Shown here one piece after another: positions 7,865-16,650 of a DNA stretch of 64,000 nt (its first letter is position 1; the number at the start of each line of letters is the position of its first letter). Source of the stretch: Solwaraspora sp. WMMA2056 (GTDB lineage Bacteria > Actinomycetota > Actinomycetes > Mycobacteriales > Micromonosporaceae); the NCBI RefSeq assembly GCF_030345095.1, contig NZ_CP128360.1, forward strand, positions 5,766,001-5,830,000, written 5' to 3'. The notes under the pieces were generated by a model. That model saw only the letters and a program-made list of their open reading frames with translations, had not been told where the DNA came from and did not search any database. The position numbers and the translations under genes were made by a program.

Positions 7865-9232
7865 TCACCGCCCGACACCCGGCCTGTGCGCCGGTGTACG
7901 GACCTGCCCGACTGTGGCCGCCTGTGCGATCGCGGCCGCCAGTGCGGGGACGGCCGGGTCGTCGAGGCTGCTGACCGTGACCCGGATGCCGGGCGCGCTG
8001 CGCAGCCGGTGCCGCGAACCCGGGGAGACGCAGTAGCCGGCGGCGTGCAGGGTGGTGACGGCGTGCAGCTCGTCGGGGACGGGGATCCACACGTTCAACC
8101 CGCTGTCGCCGTGGCTGGCGACGCCGAGCCGGGTCAGCGTGGCGCGCAGTGTTTGCCGGCGGTGCCGGTACGCCGTACCGGCCGCCGCCACCGTCGCGGC
8201 GACCTCGCGGTCGCGCCACAGCTCGGCGAGCAGCCGCTGCAGCACGGTGGAGACCCAGCCGGCGCCGATGCGGGCCCGGCCGACGACCCGGCCGACGGTG
8301 GCCTCGTCGCCAGCGAGCACCGCCACCCGCAGGTCTGGCCCGTACGGTTTGCTGGCCGAGCGGAGGAAGGCCCACCGCCGGCTGGCCCCGGCCAGCACCT
8401 GCGGCGCGGCGTCGGAGAGCTCGGCGGCGTGGTCGTCCTCGATGAGCAGGACGTCCGGGCCGGACCGCAGGGTGGCGCGCAGAGCCGCCGCCCGGTGCGG
8501 GCCGAGGACCGCGCCGGTCGGGTTCTGGGCGCGGGTGGTGACCACGACGGCGGCCGCGCCGGCGGTCAGTGCCTGACGCAGGCCGGCGTCGGTCGGGCCG
8601 GAGTCGTCGACCGGCATCGGCACCGCGGTGAGGCCGAGGGCGGCGACCAGGTCGAGCAGGTCCGCCCAGCCGGGGTCCTCCACCGCCACCCGGTCGCCCG
8701 GCCGCAGGTGGCTGGTCAGGAGGCGTTCCAGGCCGTCGAGGGCACCGCTGGTGAGGGTGAGGGCTCCGGGCGGCAGGCCGACCTCGGCGAGGCGCTCGGT
8801 GGCCAGCGCGGTGACTTCGGGGAGTACGCCGGCGTCGGCGTAGCCGGCGGTGGCACCGTCGCCGGCCAGTTTCCGGGCCACCTCGGCCAGCGGTCCGGCG
8901 AGGCCGGGCAGCAGTCGGCGGTCGGGTTCGCCGGTGGACAGGTCGAGCCCGCCGGGTGGTGGGCCGGGTCGTGGGGCGGACCGGGGTCCGGCGACCGGCG
9001 GCCGGGGCCGGATCCGGGTGCCGCGGCGACCGGCGGCGTCGACGATGCCGCGGTGCCGCAGTGTCTGGTACGCCCGGGCGACCGTGGCGGGGCTGACCCC
9101 GAGCGCGGCGGCCAGGCTCCGGACCGCCGGCAGCGGGTCGCCGGCGGCAAGTTCGCCGGTACGTACGCCCGCTTCGACGCTGGCGGCGATCTCGATGGCG
9201 GTGGATCCGCTCGGCTGATAACGTACTGCCAC
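7865..9232 (-). CDS. MocR-family (GntR/aminotransferase) transcription regulator
   Basis: A 455-residue fusion of an N-terminal GntR winged helix (~1-75; LPAVRSLAAALGVSPATVARAYQTLRHRG) to a fold-type-I aminotransferase-like domain. The PLP-binding lysine is in SASKPYGPDLR (about residue 293), and NPTG is present, so it probably still binds pyridoxal phosphate as a ligand sensor. It starts with GTG and is divergent from a PNPOx-fold gene 38 bp away, the typical arrangement of a MocR regulator with its target. A PdxR-like role in vitamin B6 control is possible but not shown. Confidence 0.88.
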   Translation of the reverse strand: MAVRYQPSGSTAIEIAASVEAGVRTGELAAGDPLPAVRSLAAALGVSPATVARAYQTLRHRGIVDAAGRRGTRIRPRPPVAGPRSAPRPGPPPGGLDLSTGEPDRRLLPGLAGPLAEVARKLAGDGATAGYADAGVLPEVTALATERLAEVGLPPGALTLTSGALDGLERLLTSHLRPGDRVAVEDPGWADLLDLVAALGLTAVPMPVDDSGPTDAGLRQALTAGAAAVVVTTRAQNPTGAVLGPHRAAALRATLRSGPDVLLIEDDHAAELSDAAPQVLAGASRRWAFLRSASKPYGPDLRVAVLAGDEATVGRVVGRARIGAGWVSTVLQRLLAELWRDREVAATVAAAGTAYRHRRQTLRATLTRLGVASHGDSGLNVWIPVPDELHAVTTLHAAGYCVSPGSRHRLRSAPGIRVTVSSLDDPAVPALAAAIAQAATVGQVRTPAHRPGVGR

Positions 9233-9244
9233 AGTCTGAAGATT

Positions 9245-9254
9245 GTACTAGTAC
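9245..9254. promoter_or_regulatory. Palindromic operator candidate between MocR and PNPOx genes
   Basis: gtactagtac is a perfect 10-bp palindrome in the centre of the 38-bp divergent region. A related gtact half-site lies just inside the regulator start (9223-9227). Position and symmetry suggest the MocR binding site overlapping both promoters. Confidence 0.4.
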
Positions 9255-9270
9255 GAAATCGGAGCAGCCG

Positions 9271-9969
9271 ATGTACCCCCGTACCGCCCGCACCACGGCA
9301 GCCCGCGACCGCGACCGGATCAGCTATGAACGCCACGCCGCCCACCGGATCCTGGACGAGGCGTACCACTGCTGCCTGACGTTCGTCGTCGACGGCGCGC
9401 CACGCGCCCTGCCCACCCTGCACGTCCGCGTCGACGAAACGCTCTACCTGCACGGATCCACCGGTAGCACGCCGCTGCTCGCCGCCCGAGGGCCCGACGG
9501 GCTGGCGGTCTGCGTGGCGGTCACCCTGCTCGACGGGCTGGTCTACGCCCGGTCCCAGTTCCACCACAGCGCCAACTACCGGTCCGTGGTGGTGCACGGC
9601 ACCGCCCGGCTGGTCACCGACCCCGACGACAAGCGCCGGGCGCTCGACGCCCTGGTCGACAAGGTCGGTCCCGGTCGCAGCGCCGACGCCCGACCGCCGA
9701 GTCGCAAGGAACTCGCCGAGACGGCGGTCCTCGCCGTCGGCCTCGACGAGGTGTCGGTGAAGTCGCGCAGCGGCGCGCCGATCGACGACCCGGCCGACCT
9801 GGCACTGCCCTACTGGGCCGGGGTGGTGCCGCTGCGTACCGTCGCCGACCCGGCGCAGCCGGCGCCCGGGGTCACCGGCCCGACCCCGGCGTACCTGCCC
9901 GGCGTCGCGCCCGAGCCGGCCGCCGTCCCGGCCGCTGAACCGCCCACCGTGCCGCAGGACACACCGTGA
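9271..9969 (+). CDS. Pyridoxamine 5'-phosphate oxidase-fold flavin-binding protein
   Basis: A 232-residue protein of the PNPOx-like FMN-binding split barrel family (PF12900-like). Residues ~20-190 carry the pattern CCLTFVVDGAPRALPTLHVRVDETLYLHGS ... VVVHGTARLVTDPDDK ... LPYWAGVVPLRTV. The C-terminal ~40 residues are Pro/Ala-rich. True PNPOx activity is not implied; such proteins often bind FMN, F420 or haem. Its location opposite a PLP-binding MocR regulator suggests a link with B6 or amine metabolism and control through the shared intergenic region. Confidence 0.85.
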   Translation: MYPRTARTTAARDRDRISYERHAAHRILDEAYHCCLTFVVDGAPRALPTLHVRVDETLYLHGSTGSTPLLAARGPDGLAVCVAVTLLDGLVYARSQFHHSANYRSVVVHGTARLVTDPDDKRRALDALVDKVGPGRSADARPPSRKELAETAVLAVGLDEVSVKSRSGAPIDDPADLALPYWAGVVPLRTVADPAQPAPGVTGPTPAYLPGVAPEPAAVPAAEPPTVPQDTP

Positions 9970-10013
9970 CCAGCGACAAAACCGCTCGCCCCGGAGCCCG
10001 GCGGTAGACGAGG

Positions 10014-10688
10014 ATGGCCGGCGTGCTGGGCATCACCGACATCTGGACCTACGTCCTCGGTACCGTGGCGATCATCCTGCTGCCGGGACCGAACTCGCTG
10101 TTCGTTCTCTCCACCGCCGCACGTCGGGGCGTACGCTACGGCTACCGGGCCGCCGGGGGTGTGTTCCTCGGTGACACGGTGCTGATGGTGCTCTCCGCCG
10201 CCGGGGTCGCCTCGCTGCTCAAGACCCACCCGACCCTCTTCACGGTGATCAAGTACGCGGGGGCGGGATACCTCACGTACGTCGGATTCACGATGCTGCG
10301 GGGGGCCTGGCGACGGTGGCGTCGACGCGACGACCCGCAGGCGCCCCGACTGGTGGACGCCGCCGAGCCGGCCGCGGTCCGGCACCCGTTCCGCCGGGCG
10401 ACCGTGATCAGCCTGCTCAACCCGAAGGCGATCCTGTTCTTCGTGTCGTTCTTCATCCAGTTCGTCGACCCGGCCTACCCGTACCCGGCGCTGTCGTTCC
10501 TGCTGCTCGGCCTGATCGCACAACTGTTCAGCGTGGTCTACCTGACCGTGCTGATCTTCACCGGCACGTACCTGGCGATGCAGTTCCGCCAGCGACGCCG
10601 GCTCGCCGCCGCCGTCACCAGCGGCATCGGCGCGCTCTTCCTCGGTTTCGGCGTCAAACTCGCCACCGCCAGCGCCGGCGCGGCCTGA
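10014..10688 (+). CDS. leuE: LysE/RhtB-family exporter, LeuE type
   Basis: A 224-residue membrane protein with about six hydrophobic segments. The family signature PGPNSLFVLSTAARRG near the N terminus and SLLNPKAILFFVSFFIQFVDP in the middle are typical of LysE/RhtB amino acid exporters, and the overall pattern (TDIWTYVLGTVAIILLPGPN, GDTVLMVLSAAGVASLLKT) is closest to leucine exporter LeuE. It stands alone, convergent with the CorC-type genes. Substrate is inferred from similarity only. Confidence 0.88.
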   Translation: MAGVLGITDIWTYVLGTVAIILLPGPNSLFVLSTAARRGVRYGYRAAGGVFLGDTVLMVLSAAGVASLLKTHPTLFTVIKYAGAGYLTYVGFTMLRGAWRRWRRRDDPQAPRLVDAAEPAAVRHPFRRATVISLLNPKAILFFVSFFIQFVDPAYPYPALSFLLLGLIAQLFSVVYLTVLIFTGTYLAMQFRQRRRLAAAVTSGIGALFLGFGVKLATASAGAA

Positions 10689-10709
10689 CGACCCACGGTG
10701 CCGGCGGGT

Positions 10710-11774
10710 TCAGCGCAGCCGACGCCCCCGGGCGGCGGTGTCCGTCTCGTCGTCGAACTCGCCGATGACCTCCTCCAACAGGTCCTCCAACGCCACGAAC
10801 CCGACCGGCCGGTCGGCGCCCGCACCGTTGGTGACCAACGCCAGCTGGACCTGGTCGGCGCGCATCGCGGCGACGGCCTCGGTCACCGTGGCGGTCGCCG
10901 GCAAGGTGAACGGCCGGCTCATCAGGGTCTCCGCCGTCGCGGCCCCACCGCCGGCGTTGGCCAGCACCGCGTCCCGTACGTGCACGATGCCGATCAGGTC
11001 ACCGGCGTCGCCGGCGACGACCAGCCGGGACCGCCCGCTGCCCCGCGACGCCGACTCGACCTGATCTGCGGAGTCCGTGCGGGCCACGGCGACGACCTGC
11101 TCCACCGGCTGCATCACGTCGCGCACCGTGATCCGCTCCAGCTGGAGCATCTTCGCCAGCAGTTCATGCTGGTCGGGCGGGAGCAGCCCGTGTTCGCGGG
11201 ACTGCTCCAGCAGGATCCGCAGCTCCTCCGGGCCGTGCACCTGGGCCAGCTGGTCCTGCGGCTCGACCCGGAACACCCGCAGTACGGCGTTGGCGATCGC
11301 GTTCAATCCGAACAGGATCGGCCGGGAGACCCGGGCGAAGGCCCGGAACGGCAGGGCCAGCAGCAACGCCGACCGCTCGGGATGGGTGATCGCCCACGAC
11401 TTCGGGGCCATCTCCCCCACCACCAGGTGCAGGAAGACCACCAGCGCCAGGGCGAACAGGAACGCGATCAGGTGACTGGCGGCGTACGGCAGGCCGGCCG
11501 CCTCCAGCCAGGGCGCGACCAGCCGCTCGACCGCCGGCTCGGCCAGCGCCCCCAGCCCGAGGGTGCAGACCGTGATGCCGAGCTGGGCCCCGGCGAGCAT
11601 CAACGACAGCTCCCGGGAGCCGTCGACGGCGGCCCGCGCCGCCCGCGACCCGGTCGCCGCCGCCTGCTCCAGCCGGTACCGCTTGCTGGCCACCAACGCG
11701 AACTCGGCGGCCACGAAGAACCCGTTCAGCGCCAGCAGCAGTACGGAGGTCAGCAACGCCCAGCCGGTGCTCAT
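10710..11774 (-). CDS. CNNM/CorC-type hemolysin-family membrane protein (short form)
   Basis: A 354-residue protein with an N-terminal DUF21/CNNM domain of about four membrane segments (~1-190; GAQLGITVCTLGLGALAEPA) and a tandem CBS domain (~205-335), ending ~20 residues later. It lacks the C-terminal CorC_HlyC domain that its partner keeps. The family moves or senses divalent cations (Mg2+, Co2+) with adenosine-nucleotide binding at the CBS pair; the hemolysin name is historical. Its start overlaps the stop of the upstream paralogue by 4 bp, so the two probably act as a pair. Confidence 0.9.
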   Translation of the reverse strand: MSTGWALLTSVLLLALNGFFVAAEFALVASKRYRLEQAAATGSRAARAAVDGSRELSLMLAGAQLGITVCTLGLGALAEPAVERLVAPWLEAAGLPYAASHLIAFLFALALVVFLHLVVGEMAPKSWAITHPERSALLLALPFRAFARVSRPILFGLNAIANAVLRVFRVEPQDQLAQVHGPEELRILLEQSREHGLLPPDQHELLAKMLQLERITVRDVMQPVEQVVAVARTDSADQVESASRGSGRSRLVVAGDAGDLIGIVHVRDAVLANAGGGAATAETLMSRPFTLPATATVTEAVAAMRADQVQLALVTNGAGADRPVGFVALEDLLEEVIGEFDDETDTAARGRRLR

Positions 11775-13108
11775 CCGATCACCTCCACCCGGACCGAGTC
11801 CGGGACGTGCCGGTCCACGGTCAGCACGTGCAGCACAGCGCGCTGGCCGGCCCGGTGACCGTTGCCGGCGGTCGCCTCGTCGAGGTCGATCGAGATCCGG
11901 TCACCGACCTCGGGCACCCGGCCCAGCTCCCGCATCACCAGACCCGAGAGGGTGTCGTACTCCGGGGCGGTCGGCAGACCGATGCCGGTGGTGTCGGCGA
12001 CCTCGTCGATGCGCCACCGGGCCGGCACCAGCCAGGACCCGTCGGCCTGCCGGGTCGGCGTGGGCTCCTCCGGGTCGTCCTCGTCGCGGATCGGGCCGAC
12101 CAGCTCCTCGGCGATGTCCTCCAGGCTGATCACCCCGGCGAACCCGCCGTACTCGTCGACCACGCAGGCCAGCTGCCGGTGGCCCTTGCGCAGCCGGTCC
12201 AGCACGGCGGGCAGCGGCAGGGTCTCCGGCACCAGCAGCGGCGGGACCATCACGGCGGCGACCGTGGTGCTCGCGCGCTCGGGCGGCGCGACGGTGAGCA
12301 CGTCGGCGATGCTGGCGATCCCGACGACGTCGTCGACGCCGTCGGAGCCGTGCACGGGGAACCGGGAATGGCCGGTGGCCAGCAGCTCGACCAGGTCGGT
12401 GACCGGGGCGTCGACCCGTACGGTGTGCACGTCGACCCGGGGCACCATCGCCTCCCCGGCGGTGAGCTGCCGGAAGTGCAGCCCCCGGTCGAGCAGTGTC
12501 GACATCGCCGAGTCGAGGTGCCCCTCCTGGCGTGACTCGGCGATGATCTGGCCGAGGTCCTCGGCGGTGGCACCGCTGGGCAGTTCCTCGATCGGGTCGA
12601 TGCCGACCCGGCGCAGCAGCCGGTTGGCGGCGATGTCGAACATCCGGATCAGCGGCCCGGCGACCGCGAGGTAGATCAACGTCGACCGGCTCAGTGCCCG
12701 GGCCAGCGATTCGGCGCGGGCCAGAGCGAGATTCTTCGGCGCCAGCTCACCGAGGACCATCTGCACCACCGTGGAGATGACCAGTGCGAGGGCGATGGAC
12801 AGGGTCAGGCTGGCAGCCGCCGGTACGCCGACCCCACCGAGCAGCTCGGACAGGCCGGCACCGAGGTACGGCTCGGCCACGTAGCCGACCAGCAGGGCGG
12901 TCACCGTGATGCCCAGCTGGGCACCGGAGAGCATGAACGACAGCCGGCTGGTCACCCGCAGCGCCCGGGCCGCCGCCTGGTCACCCTGGTCGGCCAGGGT
13001 CCGCAGCCGGCCCCGGTCGACGGCGACGTACCCGAACTCCTGAGCGACGAAGTAGCCCGTCGCCACGGTCAACACGACGATCAGCAACAGACCGAAAGCG
13101 ATCAGCAC
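11771..13108 (-). CDS. CNNM/CorC-type hemolysin-family membrane protein (long form)
   Basis: A 445-residue paralogue of the downstream gene with DUF21 membrane domain (~1-200; SGAQLGITVTALLVGYVAEPYLG), CBS pair (~215-335), and CorC_HlyC domain at the C terminus (~345-435). Starts with GTG; the start overlaps the end of a probable leaderless 34-aa ORF. The EYGGFAGVISLEDIAEELVGPIRDEDDPEE stretch is a hallmark of this family. A role in Mg2+/Co2+ homeostasis is inferred from family membership. Confidence 0.91.
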   Translation of the reverse strand: MLIAFGLLLIVVLTVATGYFVAQEFGYVAVDRGRLRTLADQGDQAAARALRVTSRLSFMLSGAQLGITVTALLVGYVAEPYLGAGLSELLGGVGVPAAASLTLSIALALVISTVVQMVLGELAPKNLALARAESLARALSRSTLIYLAVAGPLIRMFDIAANRLLRRVGIDPIEELPSGATAEDLGQIIAESRQEGHLDSAMSTLLDRGLHFRQLTAGEAMVPRVDVHTVRVDAPVTDLVELLATGHSRFPVHGSDGVDDVVGIASIADVLTVAPPERASTTVAAVMVPPLLVPETLPLPAVLDRLRKGHRQLACVVDEYGGFAGVISLEDIAEELVGPIRDEDDPEEPTPTRQADGSWLVPARWRIDEVADTTGIGLPTAPEYDTLSGLVMRELGRVPEVGDRISIDLDEATAGNGHRAGQRAVLHVLTVDRHVPDSVRVEVIG

Positions 13109-13206
13109 AGGCGACTCAGCGCTCCGCCGACCGGCGACGGGGACAACGGCAGCCGGGTCTCACCCGGCTCGCTACTGCTGCCCTCCTGGGCAGGAGCGTC
13201 GGTCAT
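13102..13206 (-). CDS. Possible leaderless 34-aa leader ORF of the CorC pair
   Basis: An ATG at 13206 opens a 34-codon frame (MTDAPAQEGSSSEPGETRL...) whose TGA at 13104-13102 overlaps the GTG start of the long CorC gene by 7 nt. A perfect TATAAT lies at 13218-13213, leaving 6 nt before the ATG. That is the spacing expected if transcription starts on the A of the ATG, so the mRNA would be leaderless and no ribosome site is needed (none is seen). The peptide is hydrophilic and not recognised. It may exist only to load ribosomes onto the CorC start. Confidence 0.4.
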   Translation of the reverse strand: MTDAPAQEGSSSEPGETRLPLSPSPVGGALSRLC

Positions 13207-13212
13207 GGCGGG

Positions 13213-13218
13213 ATTATA
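13213..13218 (-). promoter_or_regulatory. Perfect -10 element upstream of the CorC operon
   Basis: TATAAT on the minus strand, rare in DNA of this GC content, lies 6 nt from an ATG. No good -35 hexamer is seen at the normal distance. It falls in the gap between the end of mnhG (13237) and the CorC genes and so gives the latter their own transcription start. Confidence 0.5.
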
Positions 13219-13236
13219 TAGCTGAATCGACCTGGT

Positions 13237-13596
13237 TCAGCTGGGCTGACGGCCCGGCGTCTCGTCGCGGATCCCGGCCGCCTCGTCGACGATCAGCAGA
13301 TCCCGGCGCATCAGGTCGGCCCGGTAGGCGGCCCGGCAGATGATGTGGGCAGCCACCGGCGCGGTCATCATCTGGAAGACCGCCACCAACACCAGGGTGG
13401 CCAGCTCCGTACCGCTGGACAACCGCAGCGCCAGGCCGGAGAGCATCAGCAGCAGACCCAGCACCTGAGGCTTGGTCGCGGCGTGCATCCGCGACGCGAC
13501 GTCGGGAAACCGCAGCAGACCGATGGCAGCCGCCACGCTGAGCAGCGCGCCCCCGATCAGGAACACCCCGGACAGTACGGTCACGACAGCGGTCAC
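13237..13596 (-). CDS. mnhG: Mrp Na+/H+ antiporter subunit G
   Basis: A 119-residue subunit with three hydrophobic helices and the PhaG/MnhG core GLLRFPDVASRMHAATKPQVLG and QMMTAPVAAHIICRAAYR. The GTG start at 13596 overlaps the stop of mnhF by 4 bp. It is the last gene of the Mrp operon. The hydrophilic C-terminal ~25 residues are not conserved in the family. Confidence 0.93.
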   Translation of the reverse strand: MTAVVTVLSGVFLIGGALLSVAAAIGLLRFPDVASRMHAATKPQVLGLLLMLSGLALRLSSGTELATLVLVAVFQMMTAPVAAHIICRAAYRADLMRRDLLIVDEAAGIRDETPGRQPS

Positions 13597-13886
13597 TGTT
13601 CCTCCCGACGCTCGGCCGCCGCGACCGCCGCCGAGCGGGCCGCCACGAACCGGACGATGCTCACCGTGCCGACGAAGCCGAGCAGCGACAACACCACCAG
13701 CACCGGCAGGGTGGTGGCGTGCTGGTTGATGGCGGCCTCGGCGGCGATGCCACCGACGATGATCGCGATCAGTACCTCGGCGGCCACGACCCGGTCCAGC
13801 AGGGACGGGCCACGGATGATCCGGCCGACGGCCAGCAGGGCCGCCGTACCCAACGCGACGGCGACCACGACGGCGACCGCGCTCAT
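13593..13886 (-). CDS. mnhF: Mrp Na+/H+ antiporter subunit F
   Basis: A 97-residue subunit with three membrane helices. The family motif GPSLLDRVVAAEVL contains the conserved Asp between helices 1 and 2. Overlaps mnhE upstream and mnhG downstream by 4 bp each. A short Ala/Glu/Arg cytoplasmic tail ends the protein. Confidence 0.93.
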   Translation of the reverse strand: MSAVAVVVAVALGTAALLAVGRIIRGPSLLDRVVAAEVLIAIIVGGIAAEAAINQHATTLPVLVVLSLLGFVGTVSIVRFVAARSAAVAAAERREEQ

Positions 13887-14449
13887 GCGACCTCTCCTCT
13901 CGCCGGTGCCGGCAGGTCGAGTTGGCGGACCTCGTCGGCCGAGCCGACCGCGCGCACGATCCGGGCTTCCAACGCGAGCACCTTCTCCCGGGCCCGTTCG
14001 ACGTCGCGCACGTCACGCACGTCGAGTACGTGGACGTAGAGCGTGCCGCTGGCCGGGTCGGCCTCGGCGACCAGGCTGCCGGGCACCAGCGACAGCGCCT
14101 CCGCCGTCAGCGTCAGGTTCAGATCCGTGCGGACCCGCAACCGGACCGCGATCACCGCGCTGCGCGGCACGTGCCCGAACCTGACGGCGGTCCAGGCCAC
14201 CTGGGCGCTGGCCACCAACAGGTCGATCAGGAACCGACCGAGGAAGCGCAGTACGGCCAGCGGCCGGACCCGCCCTTCGAAGGCCACCGGCGGCAACGGG
14301 AACACCGTGATCACCACCAGCGCGACCAGGGTGCCGCCGATCAGGTTGCCGACCGACAGGTCACCGTAGAACAGGTTCCAGAGCGCCACCAGTGCGGCGA
14401 CGGCGATCAGTTGGCTGCGCCACCGGGCGGCCTTGGTGACGGGACTCAT
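13883..14449 (-). CDS. mnhE: Mrp Na+/H+ antiporter subunit E
   Basis: A 188-residue subunit: N-terminal helices followed by a soluble domain with the family core LTLTAEALSLVPGSLVAEADPASGTLYVHVLDV. The ATG overlaps the mnhD stop (ATGA), and its own stop overlaps mnhF. Acts as part of the hetero-oligomeric membrane complex. Confidence 0.92.
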   Translation of the reverse strand: MSPVTKAARWRSQLIAVAALVALWNLFYGDLSVGNLIGGTLVALVVITVFPLPPVAFEGRVRPLAVLRFLGRFLIDLLVASAQVAWTAVRFGHVPRSAVIAVRLRVRTDLNLTLTAEALSLVPGSLVAEADPASGTLYVHVLDVRDVRDVERAREKVLALEARIVRAVGSADEVRQLDLPAPARGEVA

Positions 14450-16167
14450 GGGGCTCCCTGCGGGAATACCGCTTCGACGTACGGGGTGCGGTCGACCAGG
14501 TTGGCCGCCGCTTCGGTGCTGATCTGGAACAGCGGCCCGGCCAGCACCGTCAGCGCCAGCCCGAGGACGACCAGGGCGGTCGTCGCGCCGACCAGCAGCG
14601 GAGGCATCGGCTCCACCGCCCCGGGACCGCCCGCCGCCAGCGGCGTGGAGTCCGAATCGGTCGACGGCACCCGGACCGCGACCGGCGCGGCGGTCGCGGT
14701 ACCCGATGACGCGACGGTCGACGTACCCGTCGGCGCGGCGGTCGGGCCGCCCGCGACGACCGGCCGGGAGCCCGTCGACGCGTCCTGCCGCCAGGCCCTG
14801 CCCGGGAGCGGTTCGGCCTCGGACTGGGCGTCACCGGACACGGCGTCCGGCGCCGGCTTGCGCCAGAACGCCAGATTCCACACCCGGGTCACCGCGTACA
14901 GGGTGAGCAGGCTGGTCACCGTGCCGCCGGCGACCAGCGCCCAGGCCAACGGGCCGCCGTCAGCGACGCCGGCCTGCAGCAGACCCAGTTTGCCGAGGAA
15001 CCCGGAGAACGGCGGAATCCCGGCCAGGTTCAATGCCGGCAGGAAGAACAGTACGGCGAGCAGCGGTGCCGCGCGGGCGAGCCCGCCGAGACGTTCCAGG
15101 TTGGTGCTGCCACCCCGGCGTTCCACCAGTCCGGTCGCCAGGAACAGGGTGGTCTGGATGGTGATGTGGTGCACCACGTAGAAGATCGCCGCGGCCAGCC
15201 CGGCGGCGGTGCCGAGTGCCACCCCGAACAGCATGTAGCCGATGTGGCTGACCAGGGTGAACGACAACAGTCGCTTGATGTCGGACTGGGCGACCGCACC
15301 CAGGATGCCGACCACCATCGTCAACAGGGCGACCACCAGCAGCATGTCCCGGGTGCGTCCGCCGGGGAACAACAGGGTCTCGGTACGGATGATCGCGTAC
15401 ACGCCGACCTTGGTCAGCAGGCCGGCGAAGACGGCGGTGACCGGCGCCGGCGCCGTCGGGTAGCTGTCCGGCAGCCAGGCCGACAGCGGGAACACCGCGG
15501 CCTTGATGCCGAACGCCAGCAGCAGCATCAGCTGCAGCACCAGCCGCAGATCGTCGGGCAGGCCGTCGAGTCGCGCGGCCAGCTGGGCGAGGTTCACCGT
15601 ACCGGTGGCGGCGTAGATCAGCCCGATCGCGGTCAGGAAGATCACCGACGACAGGATGCTGACCACCACGTACGTCGTGCCGGCCCGGATCCGTACCTCC
15701 GTGCCGCCGAGGGTCAGCAGTACGTAGCTGGCCCCGAGCAGGATCTCGAAGCCGACGTACAGGTTGAACAGGTCGCCGGAGAGGAAGGCGTTGGTCACCC
15801 CGGCGGTCAGGATCAGGTACGTGGGGTGGTAGATGGCCACCGGGGTGCTCTCCCGGCCGTCGGCCCGACCCTCGCCGATGGAGTAGAGCAGCACGCACAG
15901 CGTGACGGCGGTGGAGACGACCAGCATCAGCGCGGCGAGCTGGTCGGCGACCAGCGCGATACCCAACGGCGCCGGCCAGCCGCCCACCAGGACCACCTGT
16001 GGACCGTGCAGGTGCGCGGTGACCAGCAGGGCCAGGGCCACCCCGAAGGTGACGGTGAGGACCGCGACGCTGGTGGTCCGCTGCGCCCGCGGGTGCCGGG
16101 CCAGCACCAGGGTAATCCCCGCACCGAGCAGCGGCAGGATCACCGGCAGGGGCACCAGAAACGTCAC
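14446..16167 (-). CDS. mnhD: Mrp Na+/H+ antiporter subunit D
   Basis: Proton-pumping-type membrane subunit related to NuoN/NuoM of respiratory complex I. The 573 residues include ~14 helices; TM5-TM7 motifs (GFEILLGASYVLLTLGG, then FGIKAAVFPLSAWLPDSYPTAP with the conserved Lys) match Mrp-D. Near the C terminus, residues ~440-530 form a Pro/Ala/Thr/Ser-rich loop not usual in MrpD. Starts with GTG at 16167 overlapping the mnhC stop (GTGA); an upstream-extended frame is only the shadow of mnhC. Confidence 0.95.
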   Translation of the reverse strand: MTFLVPLPVILPLLGAGITLVLARHPRAQRTTSVAVLTVTFGVALALLVTAHLHGPQVVLVGGWPAPLGIALVADQLAALMLVVSTAVTLCVLLYSIGEGRADGRESTPVAIYHPTYLILTAGVTNAFLSGDLFNLYVGFEILLGASYVLLTLGGTEVRIRAGTTYVVVSILSSVIFLTAIGLIYAATGTVNLAQLAARLDGLPDDLRLVLQLMLLLAFGIKAAVFPLSAWLPDSYPTAPAPVTAVFAGLLTKVGVYAIIRTETLLFPGGRTRDMLLVVALLTMVVGILGAVAQSDIKRLLSFTLVSHIGYMLFGVALGTAAGLAAAIFYVVHHITIQTTLFLATGLVERRGGSTNLERLGGLARAAPLLAVLFFLPALNLAGIPPFSGFLGKLGLLQAGVADGGPLAWALVAGGTVTSLLTLYAVTRVWNLAFWRKPAPDAVSGDAQSEAEPLPGRAWRQDASTGSRPVVAGGPTAAPTGTSTVASSGTATAAPVAVRVPSTDSDSTPLAAGGPGAVEPMPPLLVGATTALVVLGLALTVLAGPLFQISTEAAANLVDRTPYVEAVFPQGAP

Positions 16168-16649
16168 TTGCCGCTCCCTTCGAGATCGCCGGCGCGGGCC
16201 GGGGACTGGCGTGGCGCGCTGATCGCGTCGATCGGGTCGGTGTCGTCGTCCTCGTCGTCCTCGGCGTCGTCGTCGGCGTTCGGGCCCTGGTCGGCGACGG
16301 CCCGCTGCATGATCTGGCGGTCCTCCAGGTCGTCCTGTACCTCGTCGTGGCCGAAGAGCAGCCAACTGCGGTACGCCATGGCGAGCAGGAAGGCGGTGAG
16401 TCCGAGGGTGATCACGATGGCGGTGAGGATGAGCGCCTGGGGCAGCGGATCGCTCATCTCCTCCTGCGGGGTGACCTCGGCGATCGGCGCGCCGCCGGCC
16501 CGGCCGCCCAGCAGGATCAGCAGGTTGGCACCGTTGCCGAGCAGGATCACCCCGAGCACCACCCGGGTGAGGCTGCGTTCCAGCAGCAACGTGACCCCGG
16601 CGGCGAAGAGCACCCCGACGACGAGGACGAGTACGAGGTTGGGTGTCAT
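16164..16649 (-). CDS. mnhC: Mrp Na+/H+ antiporter subunit C
   Basis: NuoK-like membrane subunit of 161 residues with three helices in the first ~115 (LGVILLGNGANLLILLGG; LPQALILTAIVITLGLTAFLLAMAYR). The last ~45 residues form a cytoplasmic tail with a strongly acidic block (DDDAEDDEDDDTD). One base separates its ATG from the mnhA stop. Confidence 0.94.
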   Translation of the reverse strand: MTPNLVLVLVVGVLFAAGVTLLLERSLTRVVLGVILLGNGANLLILLGGRAGGAPIAEVTPQEEMSDPLPQALILTAIVITLGLTAFLLAMAYRSWLLFGHDEVQDDLEDRQIMQRAVADQGPNADDDAEDDEDDDTDPIDAISAPRQSPARAGDLEGSGK

Positions 16650-16650
16650 G

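Noticed and set aside
7842-9296. Upstream extension of the udgX frame to a 709-residue protein
   Set aside because: The added part is Arg/Pro-rich translation of the MocR gene in another frame; UdgX similarity begins at GTG 7841.
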